Shown: piece by piece, positions 7,522 through 14,496 of the stretch
Layout: each line of letters starts with the position of its first letter
How positions within the stretch are numbered: the first letter of the stretch is position 1
Source of the DNA: a virus
DNA length: 20,263 bases
IMG/VR virus record: IMGVR_UViG_3300010885_017632
Location: 1-20,263 of that record
Direction: 5' to 3' (one strand)
Program-made: the position numbers and the translations under genes
The notes under the pieces: generated by a model
Databases searched by the model: none
What the model was told of the DNA's origin: nothing
What the model saw: only the letters and a program-made list of their open reading frames with translations

Positions 7522-7767
7522 ATGGAAGTAGTAATTTATAGTAAGGAACAATGTCCTTACTGCGACAATGCAAAGGCTTGGTTTAATAGTAAAGGTATTG
7601 CTTTTACAGAACATAAAATTGGAACAAATGGTTTCACTAGAGAAAAACTATTAGAAGCAATCCCAACAGCAAGAACAGTTCCACAGATTATCATTGATGG
7701 TGTTAATTTTGGTGGTTGGGATGATTTGCGTAAAACTGAATTTTATGCCGATCAAAATAACAAATAA
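7522..7767 (+). CDS. Glutaredoxin
   Basis: 81 residues from ATG 7522, preceded by AGGAA at 7510-7514; the frame extends upstream to 7498, but the fold begins at MEVVIYSKEQCPYC. The dithiol active site is Cys11-Pro-Tyr-Cys14. The cis-proline region TVPQIIIDG and the glutathione-binding GGWDDL segment follow in the usual order and spacing, and length is typical of phage and bacterial glutaredoxins. Phage glutaredoxins commonly re-reduce ribonucleotide reductase, using glutathione as electron source; no reductase genes lie in this window, so that partner is inferred. Its C-terminal 23 bases overlap the next gene. Confidence 0.92.
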   Translation: MEVVIYSKEQCPYCDNAKAWFNSKGIAFTEHKIGTNGFTREKLLEAIPTARTVPQIIIDGVNFGGWDDLRKTEFYADQNNK

Positions 7768-8026
7768 ATTCTATTCAGCAAAAACAGTTGTTCCTGTCAA
7801 CGTCTTAAAGGATATAAGACGTTGGCTTATTGATAATTGTAAAAATAGATGGTCAGCAACCAATTATAAAGGGGAAGATTTTAATTGGAGAAAATTAAGT
7901 AAAGTTGATAGGCTCGATGAATTGCTTTATGCATTAGATGTAACCATCATTGTTAATTTTAAAAAATCTGAAGATCTCATGTTGTATCTGTTAAGTTGGC
8001 CAAGCGATGTATTGCTTGATGACTAA
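7745..8026 (+). CDS. Small unknown phage protein overlapping glutaredoxin
   Basis: 93 residues from ATG 7745, which lies inside the glutaredoxin end. The frame is open from 7694, but that part is a shadow of glutaredoxin. The sequence is basic and aromatic (WLIDNCKNRWS, DFNWRKL), then LDELLYALDVTIIVNFKKSEDLMLYLLSWP, with a strand TIIVNF and a terminal acidic LLDD. It looks like a compact alpha/beta protein of the type common in T4-related phages, but I recognise no family. It is the last gene before the 85-base gap that carries the folE promoter region. Confidence 0.55.
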   Translation: MPIKITNKFYSAKTVVPVNVLKDIRRWLIDNCKNRWSATNYKGEDFNWRKLSKVDRLDELLYALDVTIIVNFKKSEDLMLYLLSWPSDVLLDD

Positions 8027-8042
8027 CTATCTGTTACAATAG

Positions 8043-8050
8043 TATAAATA
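8043..8050 (+). promoter_or_regulatory. T4-type late promoter box upstream of folE
   Basis: A perfect TATAAATA at 8043-8050 stands in the 85-base gap before folE, predicting a late start near 8056. A weaker sigma70 reading is TTGCTT (8012-8017), 17 bases, TACAAT (8035-8040). The leader keeps a normal ribosome site (AAAGGAAGG, 8096-8104), so unlike the other late boxes in this window this one makes a conventional leader of about 56 bases. Confidence 0.6.
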
Positions 8051-8054
8051 AACG

Positions 8055-8072
8055 TGCTACACAACGGTAGCA
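8055..8072 (+). other. Short hairpin at the predicted 5' end of the folE mRNA
   Basis: TGCTAC (8055-8060) and GTAGCA (8067-8072) can pair around the 6-base loop ACAACG. With a start at about 8056 from the late box, the transcript would begin in this stem. It could act as a 5' stabiliser; it has no U-tract and is unlikely to be a terminator. Confidence 0.4.
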
Positions 8073-8111
8073 AACAATCAAATAAAAACCATCACAAAGG
8101 AAGGTTATCAA

Positions 8112-8798
8112 ATGTCATATAACAAGACAAAAACAGATCCAGAATTGGGTCTAGCAGTACACAATCACTTAGTAGCATGCGGAGTAGAAACTCCTATTAT
8201 CAAAGAAAACGATCTAGAACGCAAAGATAAAATTGATATCATCGAAGGAGCCTTCGCTGTTATCATGAAAACAATGGGTCTGGACTTGACTGACGACAGC
8301 TTAATGGACACACCAAAACGTGTGGCCAAGATGTATGTGAATGAAATCTTTTGGGGCTTGGACTATGAAGCATTTCCCAAATGCACCACAGTTGACAACA
8401 AGATGAAGTATGATGAAATGGTCGTTGAACGCAATGTCAATGTGCAAAGCAACTGTGAGCATCACTTTGTTGTGATTGATGGTGTAGCTACAGTTGGTTA
8501 TATTCCAAAACAAAAAGTACTTGGTCTGAGCAAAATCAATCGCATTGTGGAATACTTCTCCAAGCGTCCACAAATACAAGAACGCCTAACAGAACAAGTT
8601 TATCATGCATTGCAATTTATCTTGGAAACAGATGATGTTGCAGTGGTAATTGACGCACAACATTACTGTGTCAAGAGTCGTGGCGTAGAAGATGTCGGCT
8701 CCAGTACTGTTACCAGCAAGTTGGGCGGATGTTTTAAATCAGATCCTGCTGTTCGTACAGAGTTCATGAACATTGTAAACAACTGCAAGAGAACATAA
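8112..8798 (+). CDS. folE: GTP cyclohydrolase I
   Basis: 228 residues, close to E. coli FolE (222) and strikingly alike in the C-terminal half. The zinc ligands are Cys115 and His118 in NCEHHFV, and Cys186 in QHYCVKSRG. VIGLSKINRI-type segment appears as VLGLSKINRIVEYFSKRPQ, followed by ERLTEQ and TSKLGGCFKS. It converts GTP to dihydroneopterin triphosphate and formate. In this genome that product most likely feeds the QueD-like and QueE steps toward a 7-deazaguanine base rather than folate. The start is fixed by AAAGGAAGG at 8096-8104. The gene has its own promoter region, separating it from the upstream block, and overlaps the next gene by one base (TAATG). Confidence 0.95.
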   Translation: MSYNKTKTDPELGLAVHNHLVACGVETPIIKENDLERKDKIDIIEGAFAVIMKTMGLDLTDDSLMDTPKRVAKMYVNEIFWGLDYEAFPKCTTVDNKMKYDEMVVERNVNVQSNCEHHFVVIDGVATVGYIPKQKVLGLSKINRIVEYFSKRPQIQERLTEQVYHALQFILETDDVAVVIDAQHYCVKSRGVEDVGSSTVTSKLGGCFKSDPAVRTEFMNIVNNCKRT

Positions 8799-9289
8799 TG
8801 GATGAAGAGTCTAACAACCTAAAAGATACGTTGTCTACAATAGATCCAGTGAGCTTCCACTGGGATGAAAATACCGTTGCACAAGATACAAATTCCTCTA
8901 TACCTAGTACTGTATCATTGGACACAATTGATCTAAATAGTAGTGCAATGTATGATACTATCAGTATCACTGGCATTAATAATGTGTCTGGGACCATGAT
9001 GGCGTCAGCTAGTTCAGGTCCAATTTGGACAACTAACACCACTTTTGGTACCAGCTCTAACATTGGCAGTGGGCTCAGTATCAATAATGTAAATGATAAA
9101 AGTTATATTAAAACAAAGCGTCATGAAATTGATATCGACGAGCTGGGTGATTTAATGTTGACTCTTAAAGAACGTCTACTTATATTAACACCTAACTTTG
9201 AAAAACATGAAAAGTATCCTATGCTTAAACAAATGTATGATGAATACAAAGCAATGGAACGTTTATTAAGTGGACCTGATTCGGAGTAA
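8798..9289 (+). CDS. Phage protein of unknown function with helical C-terminus
   Basis: 163 residues. The first 100 or so are Ser/Thr/Asn-rich and low in charge (SSAMYDTISITGINNVSG, then SASSGPIWTTNTTFGTSSN), probably disordered or a linker. The last 55 form a charged helical domain (HEIDIDELGDLMLTLKERLL, then EKYPMLKQMYDEYKAMERL) with a conserved look. The N-terminal composition is unlike its enzyme neighbours and recalls structural or decoration proteins, but nothing identifies a role. TAATG couples it to folE. GGAG at 9283-9286 near its end serves the next gene. Confidence 0.65.
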   Translation: MDEESNNLKDTLSTIDPVSFHWDENTVAQDTNSSIPSTVSLDTIDLNSSAMYDTISITGINNVSGTMMASASSGPIWTTNTTFGTSSNIGSGLSINNVNDKSYIKTKRHEIDIDELGDLMLTLKERLLILTPNFEKHEKYPMLKQMYDEYKAMERLLSGPDSE

Positions 9290-9291
9290 TA

Positions 9292-9798
9292 ATGGCAGAA
9301 CGTGTATCACTATCTTGGCAAGACGTAGAATATTTGGCACATGACATTGTGCGTGAAATTAGTTTATCCGACTGGAAACCAGATCTTATCATTGGGGTAG
9401 ACCGTGGTGGACTAATATTAAGTACAATGCTTAGTCATTACTTAGAAGTGCCACATGAAAGTGTCAAAGTATCTTTAAGAGATTTTAAAAATACTGAGTC
9501 TGTTTTATGGGCACCCGAAGAAGTCATCGAAGGAAAAAAGATACTATTAGTAGATGATATTAACGATTCAGGTGCAACACAGACATGGTTAAAAGAAGAC
9601 TGGCAATCTAATGTTGCTGGAGTAGAGCCCAATTTTATTGAAACGTATTGGCATAAAAATGTACGTTGGGCAAGTCTAGTAGATAATACTGCAAGCGATG
9701 AGTCCAGTGATTATTGTGGCATGGTAATCAATAAACACGAATCAGATGTATGGATTGATTTCCCCTGGGAATCGTGGTGGACAAGGAGTACACGATGA
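9292..9798 (+). CDS. Phosphoribosyltransferase (purine-type PRT)
   Basis: 168 residues. The PRPP-binding motif ILLVDDINDSGATQ, with Asp88-Asp89 and the DSGAT loop to about Thr96, is the hallmark of type I phosphoribosyltransferases, and DLIIGVDRGGLILSTMLSHYL is the first conserved loop. Xanthine-guanine and hypoxanthine PRTs have this size and layout. It would transfer a purine-like base to PRPP. The base is not visible from sequence; in this setting salvage of guanine or handling of a deazapurine is possible. GGAG at 9283-9286 precedes the ATG, and its TGA overlaps the next ATG. Confidence 0.82.
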   Translation: MAERVSLSWQDVEYLAHDIVREISLSDWKPDLIIGVDRGGLILSTMLSHYLEVPHESVKVSLRDFKNTESVLWAPEEVIEGKKILLVDDINDSGATQTWLKEDWQSNVAGVEPNFIETYWHKNVRWASLVDNTASDESSDYCGMVINKHESDVWIDFPWESWWTRSTR

Positions 9799-10208
9799 AA
9801 GTGGGATTCAGTTTGGGACGTTGCGTTCGAGATATTGTCAACGGTACTGTTGATATCGATGATGTGGTTGTTATTGTATCTGGTACACGATTTGATACGC
9901 AAGAGCAATTAACTGCCATCATTGAAGAATATATGTACCGCTCAGGATATCTATATGGATTAGATGAAGCAGAATGCCAAGGTGTTGCTAGTGTGTTATT
10001 CCGCGAAGGCAAAATACACCAGCCTCGTAACTTTGGTACATATAGAAACATGATGCCGGAAAATGCAATCTGGGCTGATATATTTCCCACAGGCGGACAT
10101 GCGGATCCAATGGTTCAAGAAGCATGGCAGACGTATAGAGGTATGCTAGGGCTCACAGGCAACAAGCCTGTTGATAAAGATCGTATCGAACAAAATTGGA
10201 AAATATAA
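9795..10208 (+). CDS. Conserved-looking phage protein, unknown function
   Basis: 137 residues from ATG 9795, with AAGGAG at 9783-9788 six bases upstream and a four-base overlap with the PRT stop; a GTG at 9774 in frame is the weaker start. The N-terminus [33 protein letters not shown] is a clear strand-helix-strand unit. The middle has a helix [13 protein letters not shown] and a segment [23 protein letters not shown] histidine-containing stretch and a basic end complete it. I recall proteins of this kind from T4-related aquatic phages, but with no assigned function. Confidence 0.65.
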   Translation: MKVGFSLGRCVRDIVNGTVDIDDVVVIVSGTRFDTQEQLTAIIEEYMYRSGYLYGLDEAECQGVASVLFREGKIHQPRNFGTYRNMMPENAIWADIFPTGGHADPMVQEAWQTYRGMLGLTGNKPVDKDRIEQNWKI

Positions 10209-10209
10209 T

Positions 10210-10542
10210 ATGACTTATGTAGTAACTGAAAGCTGTATCAAATGCAAGTACACAGATTGTGTTGACGTTTGTCCAGTAGATTGTTTTAAAGAAGGACCTA
10301 ACTTTTTAGTTATTGATCCGGCTGAGTGTATTGATTGTGGAGTATGCGTTCCAGAATGCCCAGTTGATGCTATTGTTGCAGACAATGAAATATCTGCAGA
10401 TCAACGCTCTTTTATTGAAATCAATGCAGAGCTTAGTAAAATATGGCCAGTGATTAGAAAAAAGAAAGCATCATTGCCTGAAGCAGAACAATATAAAGAT
10501 GTCAAAGATAAAAGAGATTTGCTTGAAAATGAGTTTATATAA
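10210..10542 (+). CDS. fdxA: 7Fe ferredoxin (FdxA-type, 3Fe-4S plus 4Fe-4S)
   Basis: 110 residues from ATG 10210; the frame is open from 10171 but homology starts at [17 protein letters not shown]. The first cluster site is C-x2-C-x4-C-x3-CP ([14 protein letters not shown]) and the second is [12 protein letters not shown], the standard arrangement of bacterial FdxA, which matches in length. It carries single electrons in the cytoplasm. Candidates for its partner in this window are the radical SAM enzyme QueE, which needs reduction of its cluster, and less likely the oxygenase encoded next. Ferredoxins in phages are usually plant-type; a 7Fe one is less common. The stop overlaps the next start by 14 bases. 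Confidence 0.93.
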   Translation: MTYVVTESCIKCKYTDCVDVCPVDCFKEGPNFLVIDPAECIDCGVCVPECPVDAIVADNEISADQRSFIEINAELSKIWPVIRKKKASLPEAEQYKDVKDKRDLLENEFI

Positions 10543-11287
10543 TTTAATCAATCATGCTGAATGTCCAAGGCTAAATGAAAAGTACAAAGATTTAGTGGCT
10601 GTGCCATTGGCAGTTCCTAAATTTGAATTAGACTCCGTTGAAGACTTTTGGCGTGTGTGGAATACTGAAGTTGAAAGGGTGGCTAGACAACATATTGATA
10701 GAGGTGCCGTTGGTGTTAAAGGTGCAAGCCTAGATACAACTCAATGGGATGGTCTAGCAATGTACGAAGATGAAATGTTGCTTGGCAATGCCGCCTGGCG
10801 TACAAAAGTATGTCACGAACTTGCAACTACACAACCTAATTATTTAAAATCTATATTCAGTGAATTACCATTTGTAAGAATTCGTAGTGTTAGATTGTGG
10901 AGTGCACATACCACTATTCCCCCTCACTATGATGGCAATATGCCAGCCGCATTAGATGGTGTTATGCACTTTCCAAGTGAGATACGAATCATGCTGGATG
11001 ATAAAAATCCAGCAGAAACATTTTGGTTATGCTCTAGTAAAAAATACAAACCAAATACAAAAGAAACTATTCCTGACAGTGATAGATACTATGTAAAACT
11101 TCCAATTGATTCAAACGCATTTGCATGGAACAATGAAGATAATTTACATGGTGCAGACTTTGATCCGCAGTATAGAAAGATACTGGTTGTAATCAAAGGT
11201 TGGGTTGATGTTAATAGGTTAGAACACTTGTTGGATGCAAGTATTGAGAAATATCCAAACTATGTAATAAGAGAAAAAAATGACTAA
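10529..11287 (+). CDS. 2-oxoglutarate/Fe(II) oxygenase, aspartyl/asparaginyl beta-hydroxylase-like
   Basis: 252 residues from ATG 10529 (another in-frame ATG at 10499 gives a longer overlap with ferredoxin). TIPPHYDGN supplies the H-x-D iron-binding pair. [20 protein letters not shown] supplies a distal His and the basic Arg/Lys that usually binds the 2-oxoglutarate carboxylate, the layout of the aspartyl/asparaginyl hydroxylase-type jelly-roll. The preceding [14 protein letters not shown] resembles the strand leading to the HxD. It would hydroxylate a protein or small molecule using O2 and 2-oxoglutarate. The substrate is unknown. Phage oxygenases of this kind are widespread. It overlaps the dehydrogenase gene by eight bases. 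Confidence 0.7.
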   Translation: MSLYNLINHAECPRLNEKYKDLVAVPLAVPKFELDSVEDFWRVWNTEVERVARQHIDRGAVGVKGASLDTTQWDGLAMYEDEMLLGNAAWRTKVCHELATTQPNYLKSIFSELPFVRIRSVRLWSAHTTIPPHYDGNMPAALDGVMHFPSEIRIMLDDKNPAETFWLCSSKKYKPNTKETIPDSDRYYVKLPIDSNAFAWNNEDNLHGADFDPQYRKILVVIKGWVDVNRLEHLLDASIEKYPNYVIREKND

Positions 11288-12071
11288 GATTATAATTCAA
11301 GGTGCAGGCACCGTTGGCAAATCAACTGAAATGTTTTTAAAACATTTTAATAAGGAATTGGATATTGTATTCAATGATCCGGCTAAAGATCTAACAGCCG
11401 CTGCCGATGATTGGAATGAAGCTGATTGGGTTGTTGTTTGTGTTAACACGGACTTGGATGAAAGTTTACCTTTACCAGAAAATAATACTGGTAATTTGGA
11501 TGCGGCGATCAATCAGGCATTGGATAACAAATTTACTGGTGGTATTGTAGTTAGAAGTACAGTTGGCGTTGAATGTGCTACATTATTACTAAAGCAACTT
11601 GGACAAAATTTAATCATGTGGCCCGAATATATTCGAGAAGCAACTTGGGAGCAAGACAGTATTAATCCCAGTCTTGTTGTGGTCGGTGGAGAGAAAGCTG
11701 AAGAATTTGCAAATTTATTTGAATCATATCCAGGTAATATATTCATCACTGATCCAGTTGAGGCCATGATTGCAAAACTAAGCACAAATACTTTTCTTGC
11801 AATGAAAGTTATTTTTGCAAACCAATTGAAGCAACTGTGTGAAGCCAACAATGCTGACTACACGGTTGTCAATGGCCTGTTAAGGAATGAAGGACGACTT
11901 GGTCCAACACACTGGGATGTTCCTGGGCCAGATGGCCAATTTGGATTTGGTGGCAAGTGTTTTCCAAAAGACACAAAGACATTTGAAACTGCCTTGATAA
12001 AAAACAATATACACATTGATTTGATACGTGCAATAACAGATATTAATGTCATCATTAGGCCCAATCAATGA
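11280..12071 (+). CDS. Short UDP-glucose/GDP-mannose dehydrogenase-family protein lacking the C-terminal domain
   Basis: 263 residues, while full-length UDP-glucose dehydrogenases have about 390-440. The Rossmann motif GAGTVGKS begins at residue 9, VVRSTVGVECATLL matches the STVPPGT region, MWPEYIREAT matches PEFLREG, and the catalytic cysteine is Cys227 in GFGGKCFPKDT. MIAKLSTNTFLAMKVIFANQ is the central helix region. The usual C-terminal UDP-binding domain is missing, and the stop follows soon after the catalytic motif. It may work with a partner, use another ligand, or be a natural short phage form. No frameshift is evident, since the next gene starts at the stop (ATGA). It would fit the sugar-nucleotide module at 4288-6919. 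Confidence 0.8.
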   Translation: MTKIIIQGAGTVGKSTEMFLKHFNKELDIVFNDPAKDLTAAADDWNEADWVVVCVNTDLDESLPLPENNTGNLDAAINQALDNKFTGGIVVRSTVGVECATLLLKQLGQNLIMWPEYIREATWEQDSINPSLVVVGGEKAEEFANLFESYPGNIFITDPVEAMIAKLSTNTFLAMKVIFANQLKQLCEANNADYTVVNGLLRNEGRLGPTHWDVPGPDGQFGFGGKCFPKDTKTFETALIKNNIHIDLIRAITDINVIIRPNQ

Positions 12072-12370
12072 CCAAAGACATACGATGGAAACACGTAGTA
12101 GACTCAATCAAAGGCCTGCACGAAAAGACCACCAAAGAACCATTTGACCCCACTTGGGTTTTGTGCTATAATGATAACAGCAGAAACATCTCAATGACCC
12201 ATAATGAAGCGGTCCTTGATGATGTGCTACAGACATTTGAAGACTTTTGCAAAGGATGTGGATTTGTATTTGCCGGCTTTGCAATAGTTGATGAAGATGG
12301 TATCCCAATACATGGATTAAATTCTCTAGCAAAATTAGAAGGCGATGATGAAGATAAAAGTAGTCAGTGA
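12068..12370 (+). CDS. Small unknown phage protein with internal promoter
   Basis: 100 residues, starting in the ATGA overlap with the dehydrogenase. It has a basic N-terminus (MTKDIRWKHVVDSIKGLHEK), a middle with LDDVLQTFEDFCKGCGFVFAGFAIVDED (a CxxC pair and an amphipathic helix) and an acidic end. The second half resembles the C-terminus of conserved phage proteins but I cannot name a family. It contains a near-consensus sigma70 promoter at 12144-12172 and an in-frame ATG at 12194 just after the predicted start, so a shorter form may exist. It overlaps the phosphoesterase gene by 26 bases. Confidence 0.6.
   Translation: MTKDIRWKHVVDSIKGLHEKTTKEPFDPTWVLCYNDNSRNISMTHNEAVLDDVLQTFEDFCKGCGFVFAGFAIVDEDGIPIHGLNSLAKLEGDDEDKSSQ
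12144..12172 (+). promoter_or_regulatory. Near-consensus sigma70 promoter inside a gene, upstream of the phosphoesterase block
   Basis: TTGACC (12144-12149) and TATAAT (12167-12172) are spaced by exactly 17 bases, and the -10 is preceded by TGC, giving an extended -10. The predicted start is about 12179. It would drive the phosphoesterase, MazG-like, QueE and following genes separately from the upstream operon. The same spacing and TGCTATAAT recur at two other promoters in the window. Confidence 0.55.
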
Positions 12371-13139
12371 TTTACATTTAGAATTTGAAGACATTGACAT
12401 TAAGAATGACCAGGCATGCGATGTGCTAATTCTATCTGGGGACATACTTGTTGCCTCTAAATTAGATAAGAATTCTGCATATGGGGAACGCTTTAGAAAC
12501 TTCCTAAGTCGTGTTAGTTTGCAGTTTCCGCATGTTGTTTATGTTGCTGGTAATCATGAATTCTATAGCAATGGACAATGGGTTCAAAGTATTGAAGATC
12601 TAAGGACTGCATGTTCTCAATATCCCAATGTGTATTTTCTAGAAAGAGATACCAAAACGATTGATGATGTTGTATTTGTTGGCGGAACTTTGTGGACTAA
12701 TATGAACAAAGGTGATCCTTTAACTTTACAGCATGTTAAGAATAGTATGAATGATTATCGTCAGATCCGCAATGATGTCAATGGCTATACTACACTTAAA
12801 CCAAACGATACAGTTGTTAGACACACACAAACACTAGAGTATATTAAATTTGTACTTGATGAAAATGCAACTAAAAGGTGTGTTGTGGTTGGGCATCATA
12901 GCCCAAGCTTTGCAAGTGCTCATGACATGTATAAAGCCGATTTTTTAATGAATGGTGCATACCATAGTGAATTAAGCGAATTTATTTTAGATCATCCACA
13001 AATCAAATTATGGACACATGGACATACTCATCATCCATTTGATTACTGCATTGGTTCTACTCGTGTTGTATGTAATCCACGTGGTTATGAGGGTTATGAG
13101 GACACTGGTTGGAACGAAGATATTGTGCTAGAAGTTTAA
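12345..13139 (+). CDS. Calcineurin-like metallophosphoesterase
   Basis: 264 residues with all the metal-binding blocks of the family in order: Asp9-x-His11 in VVSDLHLE, LSGDILV, VAGNHEFYS, a later GHHSPSF, and HGHTHH near the end. This set binds two metal ions and cleaves phosphomonoesters or diesters; substrates range from nucleotides to nucleic-acid ends. Two ATGs start the gene (12345 and 12348), and AGAAGG just upstream is a weak ribosome site. It overlaps the previous gene by 26 bases. Phage members of this family often have unknown substrates, and nothing here identifies one. Confidence 0.85.
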   Translation: MMKIKVVSDLHLEFEDIDIKNDQACDVLILSGDILVASKLDKNSAYGERFRNFLSRVSLQFPHVVYVAGNHEFYSNGQWVQSIEDLRTACSQYPNVYFLERDTKTIDDVVFVGGTLWTNMNKGDPLTLQHVKNSMNDYRQIRNDVNGYTTLKPNDTVVRHTQTLEYIKFVLDENATKRCVVVGHHSPSFASAHDMYKADFLMNGAYHSELSEFILDHPQIKLWTHGHTHHPFDYCIGSTRVVCNPRGYEGYEDTGWNEDIVLEV

Positions 13140-13152
13140 CAAAGGAAATATT

Positions 13153-13365
13153 ATGCCAACAATTTATCAAGAAGTCGAAATAGACGTCGAGTTGTGCGAT
13201 TTTGAAACTGATGATCTAATTGAAGAATTAACAAGACGCGACAGTGGTAATTATATGCCACGCAATGATTTGGTTCAATCTATATTTGAAAAACGCAGGG
13301 CAGGAAAAGACTATCAAAAAGAACTAGATGATTTAATTTATAACACCATTGGGAGAGTTGTGTGA
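13153..13365 (+). CDS. Small acidic phage protein, unknown function
   Basis: 70 residues from ATG 13153 with AAGGA at 13142-13146. It is acidic at the start (EVEIDVELCDFETDDLIEEL) and basic in the last third (EKRRAGKDYQKELDDLIYN), with helical propensity throughout. Proteins with an opening like this occur in many phages and some bacteria, but no function is known to me. Its TGA overlaps the GTG start of the next gene. Confidence 0.65.
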   Translation: MPTIYQEVEIDVELCDFETDDLIEELTRRDSGNYMPRNDLVQSIFEKRRAGKDYQKELDDLIYNTIGRVV

Positions 13366-13634
13366 ACGATAAGTTGTATGAAGTAATGAATATTCTTAGT
13401 GAAGAATGTGCAGAAGTGATCCAGGCAATTAGCAAGTGTAATAGATTTGGATTGGATAACGCCAAACCTGGAAAACCTCTAACTAATGCTCAACACCTAG
13501 AAGGTGAAATTGGTGATTTACTTGCCATGGTAGATCTGTTAAAATCATTAAACATTATAACAGATGAAGGGCTTGATAATGCAAAGCGAGCCAAAGTAGA
13601 AAAACTTAAAATATGGTCAAACATTTATGAATGA
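13362..13634 (+). CDS. MazG-like nucleotide pyrophosphohydrolase
   Basis: 90 residues starting at GTG 13362 inside the preceding stop (GTGA). The metal-binding pattern is visible as Glu14, Glu15 and Glu18 in LSEECAEVIQAIS and Glu49 and Asp52 in EGEIGDLLAM, the E-x-x-E plus E-x-x-D pattern of the all-alpha NTP pyrophosphohydrolases. Enzymes of this family cleave (d)NTPs or ppGpp-related nucleotides to monophosphate and pyrophosphate. Phages that carry it are thought to manage the nucleotide pool; in a phage with an altered guanine, removing an unwanted nucleotide is a possible extra role. Overlaps QueE by eight bases. Confidence 0.82.
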   Translation: MNDKLYEVMNILSEECAEVIQAISKCNRFGLDNAKPGKPLTNAQHLEGEIGDLLAMVDLLKSLNIITDEGLDNAKRAKVEKLKIWSNIYE

Positions 13635-14496
13635 ATTTAAAGTAAGCGAGATTTTTTATTCGGCTCAAGGTGAAGGTCGTTTTGTTGGTGTACCAAGTGT
13701 GTTCTTTAGAACATTTGGTTGCAACTTTAAATGCCCTGGGTTTGGATTGCCACTTGGCGAGAAAACTACCGAACCAGACGATATTGGTCAAGTAGTACAC
13801 ATGTATCCTACATTCAATGATTTACCATTGGCAACCACTGGCTGTGATAGCTATGCAAGTTGGCATCCGGCATTTAAACATTTGAGTCCTACATATAGTG
13901 TAGAGCAGGCCATTGATAGCATGCTGGAGCTAACACCCAATAATCATTGGGAACAAATAAATGGTAACGATGTACATCTTGTTATTACAGGCGGCGAACC
14001 GTTGTTAGGATGGCAACAATTGTATCCTGCATTGTTGAGCAATACACGTATGCAAGATTTACAAAATTTGACTTTTGAGACAAATGGTACTCAACACCTG
14101 CATGATGACTTTCACGAATACCTGTTTCAAGAATGGACAAGGTTTGGTAGAGATCAAGACTATCTTACATTTAGTGTGAGTCCCAAGCTGAGTGCCAGTG
14201 GTGAAAAGTGGTCAGATGCTATCAAGACTGATGTGGTTGTAGAATATCAAAGCATTGGTCATACTTATCTTAAATTTGTCATCGAAAACATCTTGGACTT
14301 CAATGAAGTTGATCAAGCAGTCAGCGAGTATCGTGCCGCAGGGTTTGGTGGACAAGTTTGTGTTATGCCAGTAGGTGGCACAGACAAAGCCTACTTCTCC
14401 AACACAAGACATATTGCAGATGAAGCACTTGCAAGAGGTTATAGATATAGCCCCAGACTGCATGTGGATATTTGGTCTAACGGATGGGGTAAATGA
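13627..14496 (+). CDS. queE: QueE: 7-carboxy-7-deazaguanine synthase, radical SAM
   Basis: 289 residues. The start MNEFKVSEIFYSAQGEGRFVGVP is the classic QueE beginning (IFYSxQGEG), and TGGEPLL at about residues 120-126 is the radical SAM glycine-rich motif. It makes 7-carboxy-7-deazaguanine (CDG) from 6-carboxytetrahydropterin. The cluster-binding cysteines are Cys32 and Cys36 (GCNFKCP) and then Cys73 (TTGCDSYASW), so the third cysteine is separated by 36 residues instead of the usual two. The segment CDSYASW resembles CDTKHTW of bacterial enzymes, so this is an insertion between the second and third cysteines. The enzyme belongs with FolE, the QueD-like protein and DpdA. It overlaps MazG-like by eight bases and the next gene by four. 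Confidence 0.85.
   Translation: MNEFKVSEIFYSAQGEGRFVGVPSVFFRTFGCNFKCPGFGLPLGEKTTEPDDIGQVVHMYPTFNDLPLATTGCDSYASWHPAFKHLSPTYSVEQAIDSMLELTPNNHWEQINGNDVHLVITGGEPLLGWQQLYPALLSNTRMQDLQNLTFETNGTQHLHDDFHEYLFQEWTRFGRDQDYLTFSVSPKLSASGEKWSDAIKTDVVVEYQSIGHTYLKFVIENILDFNEVDQAVSEYRAAGFGGQVCVMPVGGTDKAYFSNTRHIADEALARGYRYSPRLHVDIWSNGWGK

Noticed and set aside
10171-10209. Longer start for the ferredoxin
   Set aside because: Family homology begins exactly at MTYVVTESC (10210); the added residues overlap the upstream gene without support.
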